Both the position numbers and the translations under genes were made by a program. This document shows, one piece after another, positions 10,178 through 20,187 of a stretch of 64,000 nucleotides of DNA (position 1 is the stretch's first letter; each line of letters begins with the position of its first letter). Under the pieces are notes generated by a model. That model was not told the DNA's origin and searched no databases. It worked only from the letters and a program-made list of their open reading frames with translations. The stretch is from Acinetobacter piscicola (GTDB lineage: Bacteria > Pseudomonadota > Gammaproteobacteria > Pseudomonadales > Moraxellaceae), in NCBI RefSeq assembly GCF_015218165.1, contig NZ_CP048659.1, positions 3,348,001 to 3,412,000 on the forward strand, in the 5' to 3' direction.

Positions 10178-11626
10178 ATGTTGTTGTATATCATTCCTTT
10201 TGTTTTATTATTAGTGGTTGCGATTGTCTTAAAAAAACGTGAAGCAAACAATCAGGATGCTGACCGCAGTAAGACCAACAAAAAAGTCAGCAACAAAAAA
10301 ACAGCCAAAAAGAATGTGGCGAAAAGTGCCCGTACGAGTCAGCGTCAACAAACACAAGTATCTGAACCAGAACCTGTTGTTCAAGATCAAGTTATAGCTG
10401 TCAGTGCCGATTTAAAGCAAAAAATTGAAAGTTTAATCAGCGCTAAAAATTATTCTGCTGCTGAAGCTCAGATCAATTTAGCCTTGAACCAAGACAACCG
10501 TCAACATGGCTTATATTTGTACTTATTGGACATTCATTTAGCACAAAAAGATGAATTTGCAATTAATCAATTGGTTCAGTATTTACGCTCTTTAAATTTG
10601 CATGATATCGCTCAACAAATTGAAGATAAAAAAACTCAAATTGATGCACAAACCATTGAAGTTATTGAGTTTAAAACATCGACTGAAGCAACAACACCAA
10701 CAATTACTTCTGTGATCCAAAATCCAGTTCCCGCAGATGCTTTTGACGCATTAGTTGATCATAAACCAACAAACAATAACAGTTTTGATTTACTGCAAAA
10801 TGAATATAGCCCAAGTGCAAAAAATGAACCTCAACCAATTGAATTAGCAGATGAGAAAACTTTAGCGACGCCTGTAAGTACAGTATCAAATGAACATGTT
10901 GATTTAGAGTTCACACCGAGTTTAACCACTGAAAAAGTTGCAACACCTGCTGAAGAAAAAGCAGAAACTGAAAATAATGCACTCGCATTTGATTTAACTC
11001 AACCTGGAACACATACAGATAAACCACAAACACGCGATGCATTAGATTTTAGCTTTAGTTTAGAAACACCTACAGCATCACCTGTCGTTGAAGAATTTGT
11101 CGTAGCGCCTGAAAACAAGACACCACTTGAATTTAGCCTAGATGCTGTATCCCCCCCAACTGAAACAGTGACTAAGCTCACATCTCCAGTAGAAAGCTTA
11201 AGTGAATTTAAACTCGATTTTGAAGCACCTGTTACACCAAGCAGTTCAGAGTCGATTAACATCGATACAGCAACGTCTGAGCCAACGATCTCAGAGCATA
11301 GCTTAGACTTTAAACTAGATAGCTTTGCAATAGAGCCAGCACCAAACTTTAATTTTGATGTTAATGAACCGCAAATTGTACCAAGCCTAGATTCTCAAGC
11401 TCAAAGTCAGATTCAAGAAACAGCAGCAACGCTTGACCCTTTAGCGCAAGCATTTCCAGATCTTTTAAATACAAATGAAATTGAATTAAACTTAGATCTT
11501 GCTGAACAATATATTACTTTGGGTGCATACGATGCTGCACGCCAACTCTTAGCGCAAGATCAGGATCATTATTCAACTGAGCAAAAGTTACAGTCACAAA
11601 ACTTACTTAATCAAATAGCATCATAA
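10178..11626 (+). CDS. FimV-type protein, transmembrane and cytoplasmic C-terminal half
   Basis: The 482-residue product opens with a single membrane helix (LLYIIPFVLLLVVAIVL, residues 2-18) and a very basic stretch. TPR-like helices near 75-150 are followed by a long acidic repeat-like region in which DFSF, EFSLD, EFKLDF, DFKLD and NFNFDV recur. The C-terminal NEIELNLDLAEQYITLGAYDAARQLL is the conserved FimV C-terminal domain. It completes the protein encoded just upstream and probably interacts with it across or in the inner membrane. No ribosomal frameshift site is seen between them; each gene has its own start (GGGGTAACCGAATATG). Confidence 0.82.
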   Translation: MLLYIIPFVLLLVVAIVLKKREANNQDADRSKTNKKVSNKKTAKKNVAKSARTSQRQQTQVSEPEPVVQDQVIAVSADLKQKIESLISAKNYSAAEAQINLALNQDNRQHGLYLYLLDIHLAQKDEFAINQLVQYLRSLNLHDIAQQIEDKKTQIDAQTIEVIEFKTSTEATTPTITSVIQNPVPADAFDALVDHKPTNNNSFDLLQNEYSPSAKNEPQPIELADEKTLATPVSTVSNEHVDLEFTPSLTTEKVATPAEEKAETENNALAFDLTQPGTHTDKPQTRDALDFSFSLETPTASPVVEEFVVAPENKTPLEFSLDAVSPPTETVTKLTSPVESLSEFKLDFEAPVTPSSSESINIDTATSEPTISEHSLDFKLDSFAIEPAPNFNFDVNEPQIVPSLDSQAQSQIQETAATLDPLAQAFPDLLNTNEIELNLDLAEQYITLGAYDAARQLLAQDQDHYSTEQKLQSQNLLNQIAS

Positions 11627-11644
11627 TATAATTCGTTTTAAGAT

Positions 11645-11672
11645 AAAGCAGTCCTAGATGGCTGCTTTTTTT
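11645..11672 (+). terminator. rho-independent terminator after the fimV pair
   Basis: The stem AAAGCAG (11645-11651) / CTGCTTT (11662-11668) is followed by a T tract, 19 bp after the stop codon. Confidence 0.8.
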
Positions 11673-11743
11673 ATTATGCAGCCTCAAAAATTAAGCCCAT
11701 TCAGCCACCTGAAAACAGCGAACAAAACATCCTGAGCCTGAAA

Positions 11744-12742
11744 ATGATGAACAAAAAAATTGCCTTAATTTACATGGGTGGAACTTTTGGGTGTATAGGC
11801 GAACCTTTAGCACCCATGCCTGAAACCGAGTTTATTCCAAAGCTTGAAAAAGTATTACCATCACATTTACAGATAGAATGCTTTAAAGCACCTGCAATCC
11901 TAGACAGCAGTGCTTGCACTGCCCAAGTTTGGTTGAAACTCATTCAGCAAATTCAAAACCTACAACATGCTTTTGAATATTTTGTGGTGATTCATGGAAC
12001 AGATACACTCAGTTACGCTGCTGCTGTACTGTCACGCTTTTTAGCCGACTCTTGCACAGTGATCCTGACAGGAAGCCAATATCCGCTATTAGACACTCAA
12101 GGCGATGGTATACGTGAATTGAGCGATGCAATGGACAACCTCAACACTGCGCTAGAAAATTTGACAAAAGTTCCTTCAGGTGTGTATTTAGCGTTTTATC
12201 ACCAAGTCTTTTATGCCCGTACTGCTTTAAAATTTCATGGTACGACTTTAGATGCTTTTCATGGTCAAAAGGTTGAAAATTTGCAGAAGAATATTTTTCC
12301 TTCTCAAAATCAAGCCTATATTATTGACCAAGCCGACATAGAAAAAGCACAACAGCTGAATATTCTCAATTGGATGATCTCACCGATTGAACAACAACAA
12401 CTGGAAAATAATCTCGCTACTTTACTGCATAAACCACCTCATTTTCTCATTTTGCAGGCTTACGGTGTTGGAAATTTAGCGGTTAACGCCACGATTATTC
12501 AATATTTAAAACGCTTAAAAGCGCATGGTTGCTGTGTAATTTTAAGCAGCCAAGTCCCTTTTGGCGGCTTAGACCAACGTTATGCAGTCAGTCAATGGAT
12601 ACAAGATGCCAACATTTTATGCAGTGATGCTCAAAGCCAAGCCGATCTCTATGCCAAAATCTTAAAAATTTATTTACAATACCCAAGCTCCCAACAGTGG
12701 CATGACCATTGGTATGATCACTTAAACAATCAGCCTGAATAG
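11744..12742 (+). CDS. ansA: type I (cytoplasmic) asparaginase
   Basis: The 332-residue enzyme hydrolyses asparagine to aspartate and ammonia. The first catalytic threonine is in YMGGTFG (T14), and the second site is HGTDTLSYAA at residues 84-93. No signal peptide is visible, which points to the cytosolic type. It lies 8 bp upstream of truA on the same strand, so the two are likely co-transcribed. Translation may start at 11744 or the next codon 11747. AnsA is the best family match, but glutaminase activity is not excluded. Confidence 0.85.
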   Translation: MMNKKIALIYMGGTFGCIGEPLAPMPETEFIPKLEKVLPSHLQIECFKAPAILDSSACTAQVWLKLIQQIQNLQHAFEYFVVIHGTDTLSYAAAVLSRFLADSCTVILTGSQYPLLDTQGDGIRELSDAMDNLNTALENLTKVPSGVYLAFYHQVFYARTALKFHGTTLDAFHGQKVENLQKNIFPSQNQAYIIDQADIEKAQQLNILNWMISPIEQQQLENNLATLLHKPPHFLILQAYGVGNLAVNATIIQYLKRLKAHGCCVILSSQVPFGGLDQRYAVSQWIQDANILCSDAQSQADLYAKILKIYLQYPSSQQWHDHWYDHLNNQPE

Positions 12743-12750
12743 AGGTAATT

Positions 12751-13548
12751 ATGCAACGCTTTGCAATTGGTATTGAGTTTTGTGGCATTCGATATAAAGG
12801 TTGGCAGACTCAACAGGCTGGCGTACGCAGCATTCAGGAAACCATGGAAAAAGTCCTCAGCACCATCGCCGATGAGCCGATTATTTTACATGGTGCAGGT
12901 CGTACAGATGCAGGCGTACATGCAACCAATATGGTGGCGCATTTTGACACCAACGCAATTCGCCCGATGCGTGGCTGGCTCATGGGTGCAAATAGCCAAC
13001 TTCCGAAAGACATTTCTATCCAGTGGATCAAGGAAATGGATCATGATTTTCATGCACGCTTTAAAGCCAAAGCTCGCCGTTATCGTTATGTGGTTTATCA
13101 ATCACCAAGCCGTCCCGCTTTACTGTTCAAGCAAGTGACACATGCCTACTATCCACTGGCTGTAGACAAAATGATTGCTGCTGCCAAGAAATTTGAAGGC
13201 ACACATAATTTTGAAAGCTTTCGTGCCGCAGCCTGTCAATCAAATCAACCTGTACGCCATGTAAAGCATTGTCGCTTGATCCGTCACGGCAATTATCTTG
13301 TTCTTGATATCCAAGCAGATGGTTTTTTACATCATATGGTACGTAACATTATGGGATGTTTATTAGAAATCGGACAAGGAATGTATGAGATTGATCATAT
13401 TGATGAAATTTTTGCAGCCGAAGACCGTAAAGCAGCAGGAATTACCGCGCCTCCAGATGGTTTATATTTCATCCATGCGGATTATCCTGAGCAATTTGAA
13501 TTACCCCAAATGCCTTTGGGACCACATTGGCTCAACATGCCTGAATAA
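12751..13548 (+). CDS. truA: tRNA pseudouridine(38-40) synthase TruA
   Basis: The 265-residue enzyme isomerises uridines 38-40 in the tRNA anticodon arm. The catalytic aspartate is D53 in HGAGRTDAGVHAT. Other family blocks are GIEFCGIRYKGWQ at the start and HHMVRNIMGCLLEIG near the end. The length matches the family. An AGAGG ribosome site precedes the ATG at 12751. It is the last gene before a strong terminator and sits close behind the asparaginase gene. Confidence 0.97.
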   Translation: MQRFAIGIEFCGIRYKGWQTQQAGVRSIQETMEKVLSTIADEPIILHGAGRTDAGVHATNMVAHFDTNAIRPMRGWLMGANSQLPKDISIQWIKEMDHDFHARFKAKARRYRYVVYQSPSRPALLFKQVTHAYYPLAVDKMIAAAKKFEGTHNFESFRAAACQSNQPVRHVKHCRLIRHGNYLVLDIQADGFLHHMVRNIMGCLLEIGQGMYEIDHIDEIFAAEDRKAAGITAPPDGLYFIHADYPEQFELPQMPLGPHWLNMPE

Positions 13549-13611
13549 ACTTAAACTGACTCTGTATTACTCATGCTACAAACAATGTATGTTTGCTCTT
13601 ACTTAGAATGC

Positions 13612-13643
13612 AAAAAGCTTCGGTTCATAACACCCGAAGCTTT
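13612..13643. terminator. terminator between truA and the AraC-type regulator
   Basis: The stem CAAAGCTTCGG-like arm (13614-13623, AAAGCTTCGG) pairs with CCGAAGCTTT (13634-13643), with a 10-base loop. An A tract on its left makes it a good terminator for the minus-strand regulator, and it also lies after truA. Confidence 0.75.
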
Positions 13644-13665
13644 GTATCGTGAGTGATACTCTTAC

Positions 13666-14676
13666 TTAATGCTGTTTACGTTTTCGATATTCGACAGGTG
13701 TTTCGTTCGTCCAACGCTTAAATGCACGATAGAAAGTACTCGGCTCAGAAAAGCCCGTCAGATATACGATGCGCTCAACACTTTCATTGGTGTTTGCCAA
13801 AAGTTTCTTGGCTAAACGACAACGGTAATCAGAAAGAATCTGCTGAAAACTCGTATTTGCTTCAGACAATTGAGTACGCAAACGACGTGGCGTAATGTGC
13901 AATTGAGCAGCGACAGTTTCAAGGGTTGTTTCACCACTTTCTAAAGTTGAACCAATCGCACGACGTACTTCACCGACCAAATCATAACGTGCTAACTCTT
14001 GCAATTTTTCAATCGCAAGCTGCTCATGCAACTGTAGAAGTTCAGGTTCCGCTTGCCACAAAGGATAATCCAAAATCGCAGCATCAAAATATAAACGGGT
14101 TTCTTTTTGTCCTAAACTTACAGGACACTCATACACACGAAAATATTCATCATCGGAAGCACCTTCACTAAAGTTAAAATCGATATAAATAGGCTGAAAG
14201 CGCCCTTCGGTAATAAACTTAAAGAAGCGTAAAATTCCTGACAATGCACATTCAGAAAAATGCCGATTGACAATATTTTCCCCCCATGGTTGCTCACCAT
14301 TGGTTAGATAACACCGTCCATCGTTCTCAACGACCAACTTGGCATGAAAAGCATCACTAATTAACCGTTGATATGCCAATGCTCGTTTGAGCCCTTCACC
14401 GAAGTTTTCACTTGAAATAAACAAATGCTCAATCACTTGCCCACGGTATAATGGTAAATGTTCACCAAGATGTAATCCAATGTCTGGATCCTTACTCACC
14501 TCTTCAGCGGCAATCCAAAAAGCATATTGCGCACTTAAAGGAGTACGGGCATTTTGATCAATTTGATTTAATGCCACACCGGCTTTTGATAATAGTTCTT
14601 CAGTTGGCAATCCCGCACGACGAATTGCTTGATAGCCTAATCGCAAAACAACCGAAGCATCAGTTAGCTGACTCAC
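13666..14676 (-). CDS. AraC family transcriptional regulator (arabinose-binding-domain-like N-terminus)
   Basis: The 336-residue protein has the layout of the Pseudomonas-type AraC regulators with an N-terminal Arabinose_bd domain (residues about 20-200, ending near RVYECPVSLGQKETRLYFD). The C-terminal AraC helix-turn-helix pair occupies about 240-335 (ETVAAQLHITPRRLRTQL and ERIVYLTGFSEPSTFYRAFKRWTNETPVEYRK). It probably senses a small hydrophobic or quorum-type ligand, as OruR and ArgR-like relatives do, but no target operon is adjacent. The gene stands alone between truA and infA. Confidence 0.85.
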   Translation of the reverse strand: MSQLTDASVVLRLGYQAIRRAGLPTEELLSKAGVALNQIDQNARTPLSAQYAFWIAAEEVSKDPDIGLHLGEHLPLYRGQVIEHLFISSENFGEGLKRALAYQRLISDAFHAKLVVENDGRCYLTNGEQPWGENIVNRHFSECALSGILRFFKFITEGRFQPIYIDFNFSEGASDDEYFRVYECPVSLGQKETRLYFDAAILDYPLWQAEPELLQLHEQLAIEKLQELARYDLVGEVRRAIGSTLESGETTLETVAAQLHITPRRLRTQLSEANTSFQQILSDYRCRLAKKLLANTNESVERIVYLTGFSEPSTFYRAFKRWTNETPVEYRKRKQH

Positions 14677-14904
14677 GCAGTGCCCTTCCTTGTATCTTAT
14701 TCATTTATACTTAAATCATAAGATTTAGATTACAGACGATTGACCAAACTGACAACACATATAAGCAACTTTTTGTTGAAATAATTTATTTCTTTGTTCG
14801 TCTATTTTGACTACATTTACTTCGCTATAACTGACTGCCGACTTGTTTTTTTCTATTTTTTTGCCTATAATTTGCGCCTTTCCAATTTGATCATCAGGTA
14901 GGCT

Positions 14905-15126
14905 ATGGCCAATAAAGAGGAACTTATCGAGTTCGAAGGCGTTGTCACCGAAACGCTTCCTAATACTATGTTCCGTGTGCGTTTAGAAAACGGTCACGAA
15001 GTGATTGCACACATTTCTGGTAAAATGCGTAAACATTATATTCGTATTTTAACTGGCGACAGTGTAAAAGTCGAAATGACACCTTACGACTTAAGTAAAG
15101 GTCGTATTACATACCGTGCACGCTAA
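14905..15126 (+). CDS. infA: translation initiation factor IF-1
   Basis: The 73-residue product is a single OB-fold protein that binds the ribosomal A site during initiation. The sequence [20 protein letters not shown], then [27 protein letters not shown], is diagnostic. The ATG at 14905 follows AGGTAGGCT. It is monocistronic, with a terminator right after it. Confidence 0.98.
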   Translation: MANKEELIEFEGVVTETLPNTMFRVRLENGHEVIAHISGKMRKHYIRILTGDSVKVEMTPYDLSKGRITYRAR

Positions 15127-15140
15127 GTTTTAGCAAGCAA

Positions 15141-15163
15141 AAAGCCACCCTTGTGGCTTTTTT
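15141..15163 (+). terminator. rho-independent terminator of infA
   Basis: The stem AAAGCCAC (15141-15148) / GTGGCTTT (15153-15160) has a CCTT loop, with T residues after. It begins 15 bp after the infA stop codon. Confidence 0.9.
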
Positions 15164-15169
15164 AATGTT

Positions 15170-15538
15170 TTAATTCAGCGTACTATTTTTACAACCCACC
15201 GTATCACACTCACGAATTCGCTCTCTTAACCAAGCGTTGCGTTCTTGTGTTTTCTCTAAATTACAGTTCACAAAAACTGTACGTTCTGCTTCATCTGAAC
15301 ATTGTGCATCACGCGCTTTGATCCAAGAAATTTGAGAACGTTTTAAAATCGTTTTTTGATTTGTTGTTAACTTACTTCTGAGCAATTGATAATTTTTATT
15401 TAATTCAGCATCTGCGCTGGCATAAATTTTATTACTACAATAAATATCATCATAAGCATTACGTGCATTGTCACAATTATCTGCAAATGCAAAACTTGAC
15501 AGGCATATTACACCCAAACACAGCGTTATCTTTTTCAT
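15170..15538 (-). CDS. secreted LprI-type (DUF1311) protein
   Basis: The 122-residue protein has a clear signal peptide (MKKITLCLGVICLSSFAFA, cleavage before DNC). The mature part has six or more cysteines and the DUF1311/LprI pattern: AYDDIYCSNKIYASADAELNKNYQLL, then QISWIKARDAQC. Relatives include lysozyme inhibitor LprI of Mycobacterium, though most members have no known role. It is periplasmic. The stop codon falls 6 bp beyond the infA terminator, so the two genes converge on it. Confidence 0.75.
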   Translation of the reverse strand: MKKITLCLGVICLSSFAFADNCDNARNAYDDIYCSNKIYASADAELNKNYQLLRSKLTTNQKTILKRSQISWIKARDAQCSDEAERTVFVNCNLEKTQERNAWLRERIRECDTVGCKNSTLN

Positions 15539-15676
15539 TTTCTAATCCTAATCATCTTTGATTTTTATTTTTAAATGCTGTTTTAGCAATCAAACAACAC
15601 TACATCATGAAATTTTTTACTACACTGATCAGGAATGTCAATATCAATAATGTGTTGGACATGAGGAAAAATATTT

Positions 15677-16051
15677 ATGCAAAAAATTATGTCTTTCATC
15701 GGGGTGTATTGTATAGGTTTAGGCTTAATCGCATGTCAAACTGAGCTTAATCGTCCTTATGATCTCAATGCATATTTACATCAATTTCTTGGTCAATCCA
15801 GTCAAAATATCCAAGATAACTTGAATTTTAAAAAATTAGGTTATCAGAGCAAATTACCACAAATAACTGAATCACAAATAATTTATACTGTTTATCGTCC
15901 TTTAAATATTCCTATTCCACAAGGGGATGCACATCTAGGTAAAGTACAGTCTGGTGCAAGTAGTTATGATATTCACTTCCAATGTAAAATCATTTTTGAG
16001 TTAGATCAAAATATTGCGAAAGCTGTTCACTATACAGGACGAGCTTGCTAA
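15677..16051 (+). CDS. small lipoprotein of unknown function
   Basis: The 124-residue protein has a lipoprotein signal: MQKIMSFIGVYCIGLGLIAC with a LIAC lipobox and the acylated cysteine at 20. I do not recognise the mature domain. It contains one more pair of cysteines near the C-terminus (FQCKIIF and GRAC), which could form a disulfide. The start at 15677 follows GAGGAAAAATATTT. It stands between divergent or convergent neighbours with no evident operon. Confidence 0.65.
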   Translation: MQKIMSFIGVYCIGLGLIACQTELNRPYDLNAYLHQFLGQSSQNIQDNLNFKKLGYQSKLPQITESQIIYTVYRPLNIPIPQGDAHLGKVQSGASSYDIHFQCKIIFELDQNIAKAVHYTGRAC

Positions 16052-16073
16052 AGACTAAATTTTTTATATAAAA

Positions 16074-16095
16074 AAACGCAGCCTAAGCTGCGTTT
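16074..16095. terminator. bidirectional terminator before the 3' end of leuB
   Basis: The stem AAACGCAGC (16074-16082) / GCTGCGTTT (16087-16095) has a four-base loop. Read on the minus strand it ends in a long T run, as expected for the end of the leu operon. Confidence 0.85.
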
Positions 16096-16117
16096 ATATG
16101 ATATCTAAAATAAAATA

Positions 16118-17197
16118 TTAAGCGAGTGCTGCAACGACTGCATCACCCATTTCTACTGTACCGACTTGATTCATGCCTTCTGACATGATATCACCTGTAC
16201 GCAAACCTTGATCTAAAACGTTACCTACAGCGTCTTCAATCGCTTTAGCAGCCGCTTCTTCACGGAAGGTATAACGAAGCATCATTGCAACAGAAAGAAT
16301 GGTCGCAAGCGGATTCGCTACGTTTTGACCTGCGATGTCTGGCGCAGAACCATGACATGGTTCATACATCCCTTTACCATTTTCATCCAAAGATGCTGAT
16401 GGCAACATACCAATAGAACCCGTTAACATTGCAGCTTCGTCAGAGAGAATGTCACCGAACAAGTTACCTGTTACAATCACGTCAAACTGTTTAGGTGCAC
16501 GTACAAGTTGCATTGCAGCATTGTCGACATACATGTGTGAAAGATTAATATTTGGATATTGTTCTTCTTTCAATGCAGTTACCGTTTGTTTCCAAAGCTC
16601 TGTCACTTCAAGGACATTGGCTTTGTCGACTGAACAGACTTTGCCGCCACGTAAATTTGCCATTTCAAAAGCAACTTTGGCAATACGTTTGATCTCAGAT
16701 TCGGCATAAACATCAGTGTTATAGCCCTGCTTCTCACCATTTTCCAGTTCACGGATACCACGTGGTTGACCGAAGTAGATCCCACCTGTCAGTTCACGTA
16801 CGATCAAAATATCTAAGCCCGACACCACTTCTGGTTTTAAGCTTGAAGCATCAGCAAGTTGTGGGTAAAGAATCGCAGGACGTAAGTTTGCAAATAAATT
16901 CAATTCACTACGAATTTTTAATAAACCACGTTCAGGGCGGATTGAACGCTCAATCGTATCCCATTTTGGACCACCCACAGCACCTAATAAAATCGCGTCC
17001 GCTTTTTTTGCTTGCTCAGCAGTGACCTCTGGATAAGGTGAACCATGTGCATCAATCGCAGCACCACCGAGCAAACCATGTTCCCATGTTAAACCTAAAT
17101 TAAATTTTTCATTGACGCTGGTCAGGACTTTTTCAGCAGCAGCAACAATTTCAGGACCAATCCCATCACCCGCCAAGATCAAAATTTGTTTAGACAT
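16118..17197 (-). CDS. leuB: 3-isopropylmalate dehydrogenase
   Basis: The 359-residue enzyme oxidises and decarboxylates 3-isopropylmalate to 2-ketoisocaproate with NAD, the third step of leucine synthesis. It begins [18 protein letters not shown]. It also contains [20 protein letters not shown], the active-site [14 protein letters not shown], and [26 protein letters not shown]. The ATG at 17197 is chosen because GGAAATACAA precedes it; an upstream in-frame ATG at 17215 lacks this. It is the distal gene of a leuC-leuD-lipoprotein-leuB cluster. Confidence 0.96.
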   Translation of the reverse strand: MSKQILILAGDGIGPEIVAAAEKVLTSVNEKFNLGLTWEHGLLGGAAIDAHGSPYPEVTAEQAKKADAILLGAVGGPKWDTIERSIRPERGLLKIRSELNLFANLRPAILYPQLADASSLKPEVVSGLDILIVRELTGGIYFGQPRGIRELENGEKQGYNTDVYAESEIKRIAKVAFEMANLRGGKVCSVDKANVLEVTELWKQTVTALKEEQYPNINLSHMYVDNAAMQLVRAPKQFDVIVTGNLFGDILSDEAAMLTGSIGMLPSASLDENGKGMYEPCHGSAPDIAGQNVANPLATILSVAMMLRYTFREEAAAKAIEDAVGNVLDQGLRTGDIMSEGMNQVGTVEMGDAVVAALA

Positions 17198-17242
17198 TTG
17201 TATTTCCATTTTCATTGTTGACAGTTAAACCGCCAAGTAAGT

Positions 17243-17806
17243 TTAAATTTTTTGTTCAATATATTCACTTAAGCCTGTCTCTGCATTATAGGGACGGCAA
17301 AAACGACGTATGGTGCGTTTCTCTTGCAGCAAATCGACACATAGCGGTGAAGGTGCTGATACATTCAATAAACTTCCTGCACTTTCAGAGCGTTTACGAT
17401 ACATTTTAAAGGTATATTGCTGATTCGCTTTAAAACGATGAATCACATGAAAAACTTCAGCATGTTGTTGAGAAATAGGATAAAAACGTATCACCAATTC
17501 ATACTGATTTGCAGGTATTTTCAAATACACAGCGTGATTTTTCGGATCTTGACTTGAAAGCTTGAGATAACCTGTTTTCAATGCATCTTTATGAATACGA
17601 TGGGTATTTTCATCGATCAACGTGATGTTATTGAGTCGGCTAAATTCACAGTTTTCTGCTCCCGTGCAATAAATACTGACATTATTGCGTGGATCATAAT
17701 ATTGGGTTTCCGCTTTTTGAATGCGTGAAAAGTCCGATGTTTGACATGCACTCAATAAAAGACCCAATGCACCTAGTACAATACGATAATCAAAGACCTT
17801 AATCAT
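17243..17806 (-). CDS. lipoprotein of unknown function inside the leu cluster
   Basis: The 187-residue protein has a lipobox (ALGLLLSAC) at the end of a short signal peptide, so the mature protein begins at the cysteine in CQTSDFSRIQ. The domain is not one I recognise. There are paired cysteines (IYCTGAENCEF and LCVDLL / RFCRPY) that could be disulfide-linked in the periplasm. It lies on the same strand between leuD and leuB, with gaps of 91 bp and 45 bp. Nothing in it suggests a leucine function, so it is probably a passenger gene. Confidence 0.65.
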   Translation of the reverse strand: MIKVFDYRIVLGALGLLLSACQTSDFSRIQKAETQYYDPRNNVSIYCTGAENCEFSRLNNITLIDENTHRIHKDALKTGYLKLSSQDPKNHAVYLKIPANQYELVIRFYPISQQHAEVFHVIHRFKANQQYTFKMYRKRSESAGSLLNVSAPSPLCVDLLQEKRTIRRFCRPYNAETGLSEYIEQKI

Positions 17807-17897
17807 TATTTTGGTCCAACCCTGCCACCTAAAACATATATATTCTTATGTTCCACATGTTAGCAAGAGTTGAACCTTCACGCTATCTATTATGCAA

Positions 17898-18548
17898 TTA
17901 AGCCTGTATGTCAGAGAAAACCCACGGACGAGCAGCTTTGGTTTTTTCTTCATAAGCTTTGATCTCATCTGCCGCTTGTAAAGTTAAACCAATATCATCC
18001 AAGCCATTCAATAAACAGTGTTTACGGAATGGATCAACCTCAAACTTAAATGCTTCACCGTTTGGAGTGCGAACTTCTTGCGCTTCTAAATCAATCGTTA
18101 ACTGATAGCCTTCAGTTGCAAAACATTCTTTGAATAATTGATCAACAATTTCTTCTGACAAAATGACAGGTAACATGCCATTTTTAAAACTGTTATTAAA
18201 GAAAATGTCCGCATAACTTGGTGCAATGACCGTACGGAAACCATATTCTTCCAACGCCCAAGGCGCATGTTCACGACTTGAACCACAACCGAAGTTAGCA
18301 CGAGATATCAAAACCGTTGCACCTTGGTAACGTGGTTGATTCAAGGCAAAATCAGGATTTTTAGGACGTTTAGAATTGTCTTGTCCTAGAAAACCCTCAT
18401 CTAAATAACGCAATTCATCAAATAAATTTTCACCAAAACCTGTACGTTTGATTGATTTCAAAAACTGTTTTGGAATGATTAAATCTGTATCGACATTGGC
18501 ACGGTCTAATGGTGCAACGATACCTTGTTCAACGGTATATTTTTTCAT
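17898..18548 (-). CDS. leuD: 3-isopropylmalate dehydratase small subunit
   Basis: The 216-residue subunit completes isopropylmalate isomerase with LeuC. The swivel-domain signature is seen in [20 protein letters not shown] and [16 protein letters not shown]. The length is normal. It begins 24 bp after leuC, with AGGAGCAAAGATA before its ATG, so it is co-transcribed. Confidence 0.97.
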   Translation of the reverse strand: MKKYTVEQGIVAPLDRANVDTDLIIPKQFLKSIKRTGFGENLFDELRYLDEGFLGQDNSKRPKNPDFALNQPRYQGATVLISRANFGCGSSREHAPWALEEYGFRTVIAPSYADIFFNNSFKNGMLPVILSEEIVDQLFKECFATEGYQLTIDLEAQEVRTPNGEAFKFEVDPFRKHCLLNGLDDIGLTLQAADEIKAYEEKTKAARPWVFSDIQA

Positions 18549-18572
18549 TATCTTTGCTCCTATTAGTCCAAA

Positions 18573-20006
18573 TTAGAACGAACGTACATCAACAAAATGA
18601 CCTGCAATTGCAGCCGCTGCCGCCATTGCTGGACTCACCAAATGCGTACGCCCACCATTACCTTGACGACCTTCAAAGTTACGGTTTGACGTCGAAGCAC
18701 AGTGCTCACCCGGCTGTAATTTGTCAGCGTTCATCGCTAAACACATTGAACAACCCGGCTCACGCCATTCAAAGCCCGCTTCGATCAAGATTTTATCCAA
18801 ACCTTCAGCTTCAGCTTGTGCTTTGACTAAACCTGAACCCGGTACAACCATCGCTTGTTTAATCGTAGATGCAACTTTCTTACCTTTAGCCACTTCAGCC
18901 GCTGCACGAATATCTTCGATACGAGAATTGGTACATGAACCAATAAATACGCGATCTAATTGGATATCAGCCAATGCTTGACCACCATTTAAACCCATGT
19001 ATTGATAAGCACGTGTCCAATCATTACGTTGTACGTCATCTTTGGCTTGTTCTAATGTTGGTACTGCTTGAGACACTGGAATGACCATCTCAGGTGAAGT
19101 TCCCCAAGAGACCTGTGGTTCAATCTCTTCACCTTGTAAAACGACTACAGTATCGAAATGTGCACCTTCATCAGAATGCAAAGTATTCCAATAAGCTACC
19201 GCAGCATCCCATTGTTCGCCTTTCGGTGCATATGGACGGTCTTTTACATATTCGATCGTTTTGTCATCGACTGCAACCATACCCACACGTGCACCGCCTT
19301 CGATTGCCATATTACAAACCGTCATACGACCTTCGATGGACATATCACGAAAGACTTGACCGCCAAATTCAATCGCATGTCCTGTACCGCCCGCAGTACC
19401 GATCTTACCAATGATTGCCAATACAACGTCTTTTGGTGTGACGCCCTGACCTAATTTACCGTCAACACGCACCAACATATTTTTCATTTTCTTTTGAACT
19501 AAGCATTGGGTTGCCAATACATGTTCAACTTCTGATGTCCCGATCCCATGCGCCAAACAACCAAAGGCACCATGTGTTGCTGTATGTGAGTCACCACATA
19601 CCACCGTCATACCCGGTAAAGTTAAACCTTGCTCAGGACCAACAACATGTGCAATCCCTTGGCGAACATCATTGATGTCAAACTGAACCACATTAAATGT
19701 TTTACAGTTATCATCTAAAGTTTGTACTTGAATACGAGATGTATCATCTTCGATCCCTGCAATACCTGCTGTACGCTCTTTGCTTGAAGTGGGTACGTTA
19801 TGGTCAGGAGTTGCCACATTAGCACTTAAACGCCACGGTTTACGTCCTGCAAGTTGTAAGCCTTCAAATGCTTGTGGTGAAGTCACTTCATGTAATAAAT
19901 GACGGTCAATATAAAGAAGTGCAGAGCCATCATCTCGTTGTTTTACTAAATGGTCATCCCACAATTTGTCATACAATGTTTTTGCTTTTTGGTTTTCGCC
20001 TGCCAT
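18573..20006 (-). CDS. leuC: 3-isopropylmalate dehydratase large subunit
   Basis: The 477-residue aconitase-family enzyme interconverts 2- and 3-isopropylmalate. Iron-sulfur ligands are in [15 protein letters not shown] and [11 protein letters not shown], and the substrate loop in [20 protein letters not shown]. The start at 20006 ([16 protein letters not shown]) gives the usual family length and has GGAG 8 bases upstream. A longer in-frame start at 20042 would add 12 residues without a ribosome site. It is the first gene of the leu cluster. Confidence 0.97.
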   Translation of the reverse strand: MAGENQKAKTLYDKLWDDHLVKQRDDGSALLYIDRHLLHEVTSPQAFEGLQLAGRKPWRLSANVATPDHNVPTSSKERTAGIAGIEDDTSRIQVQTLDDNCKTFNVVQFDINDVRQGIAHVVGPEQGLTLPGMTVVCGDSHTATHGAFGCLAHGIGTSEVEHVLATQCLVQKKMKNMLVRVDGKLGQGVTPKDVVLAIIGKIGTAGGTGHAIEFGGQVFRDMSIEGRMTVCNMAIEGGARVGMVAVDDKTIEYVKDRPYAPKGEQWDAAVAYWNTLHSDEGAHFDTVVVLQGEEIEPQVSWGTSPEMVIPVSQAVPTLEQAKDDVQRNDWTRAYQYMGLNGGQALADIQLDRVFIGSCTNSRIEDIRAAAEVAKGKKVASTIKQAMVVPGSGLVKAQAEAEGLDKILIEAGFEWREPGCSMCLAMNADKLQPGEHCASTSNRNFEGRQGNGGRTHLVSPAMAAAAAIAGHFVDVRSF

Positions 20007-20187
20007 GTCGAGGTGCTCCACTGGACTGGGTAATTCTTTCATTAACTTCGATTATAACGACGTTTTCACATAAAACAAATTTATCATTTTTATTAATTTA
20101 AAAACTTTTTGGAATTACTAAATATTTAAAATTTAGCTCATTCTATTCACTAAAAACAATGAACTTAAAACTTTAATCATTTTAATT

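Noticed and set aside
10120..10180. A frameshift or sequencing error splitting fimV
   Set aside because: The first gene ends with a natural Gln/Lys-rich tail and the second starts with its own ribosome site and ATG immediately before the membrane helix, so a true split is more likely.
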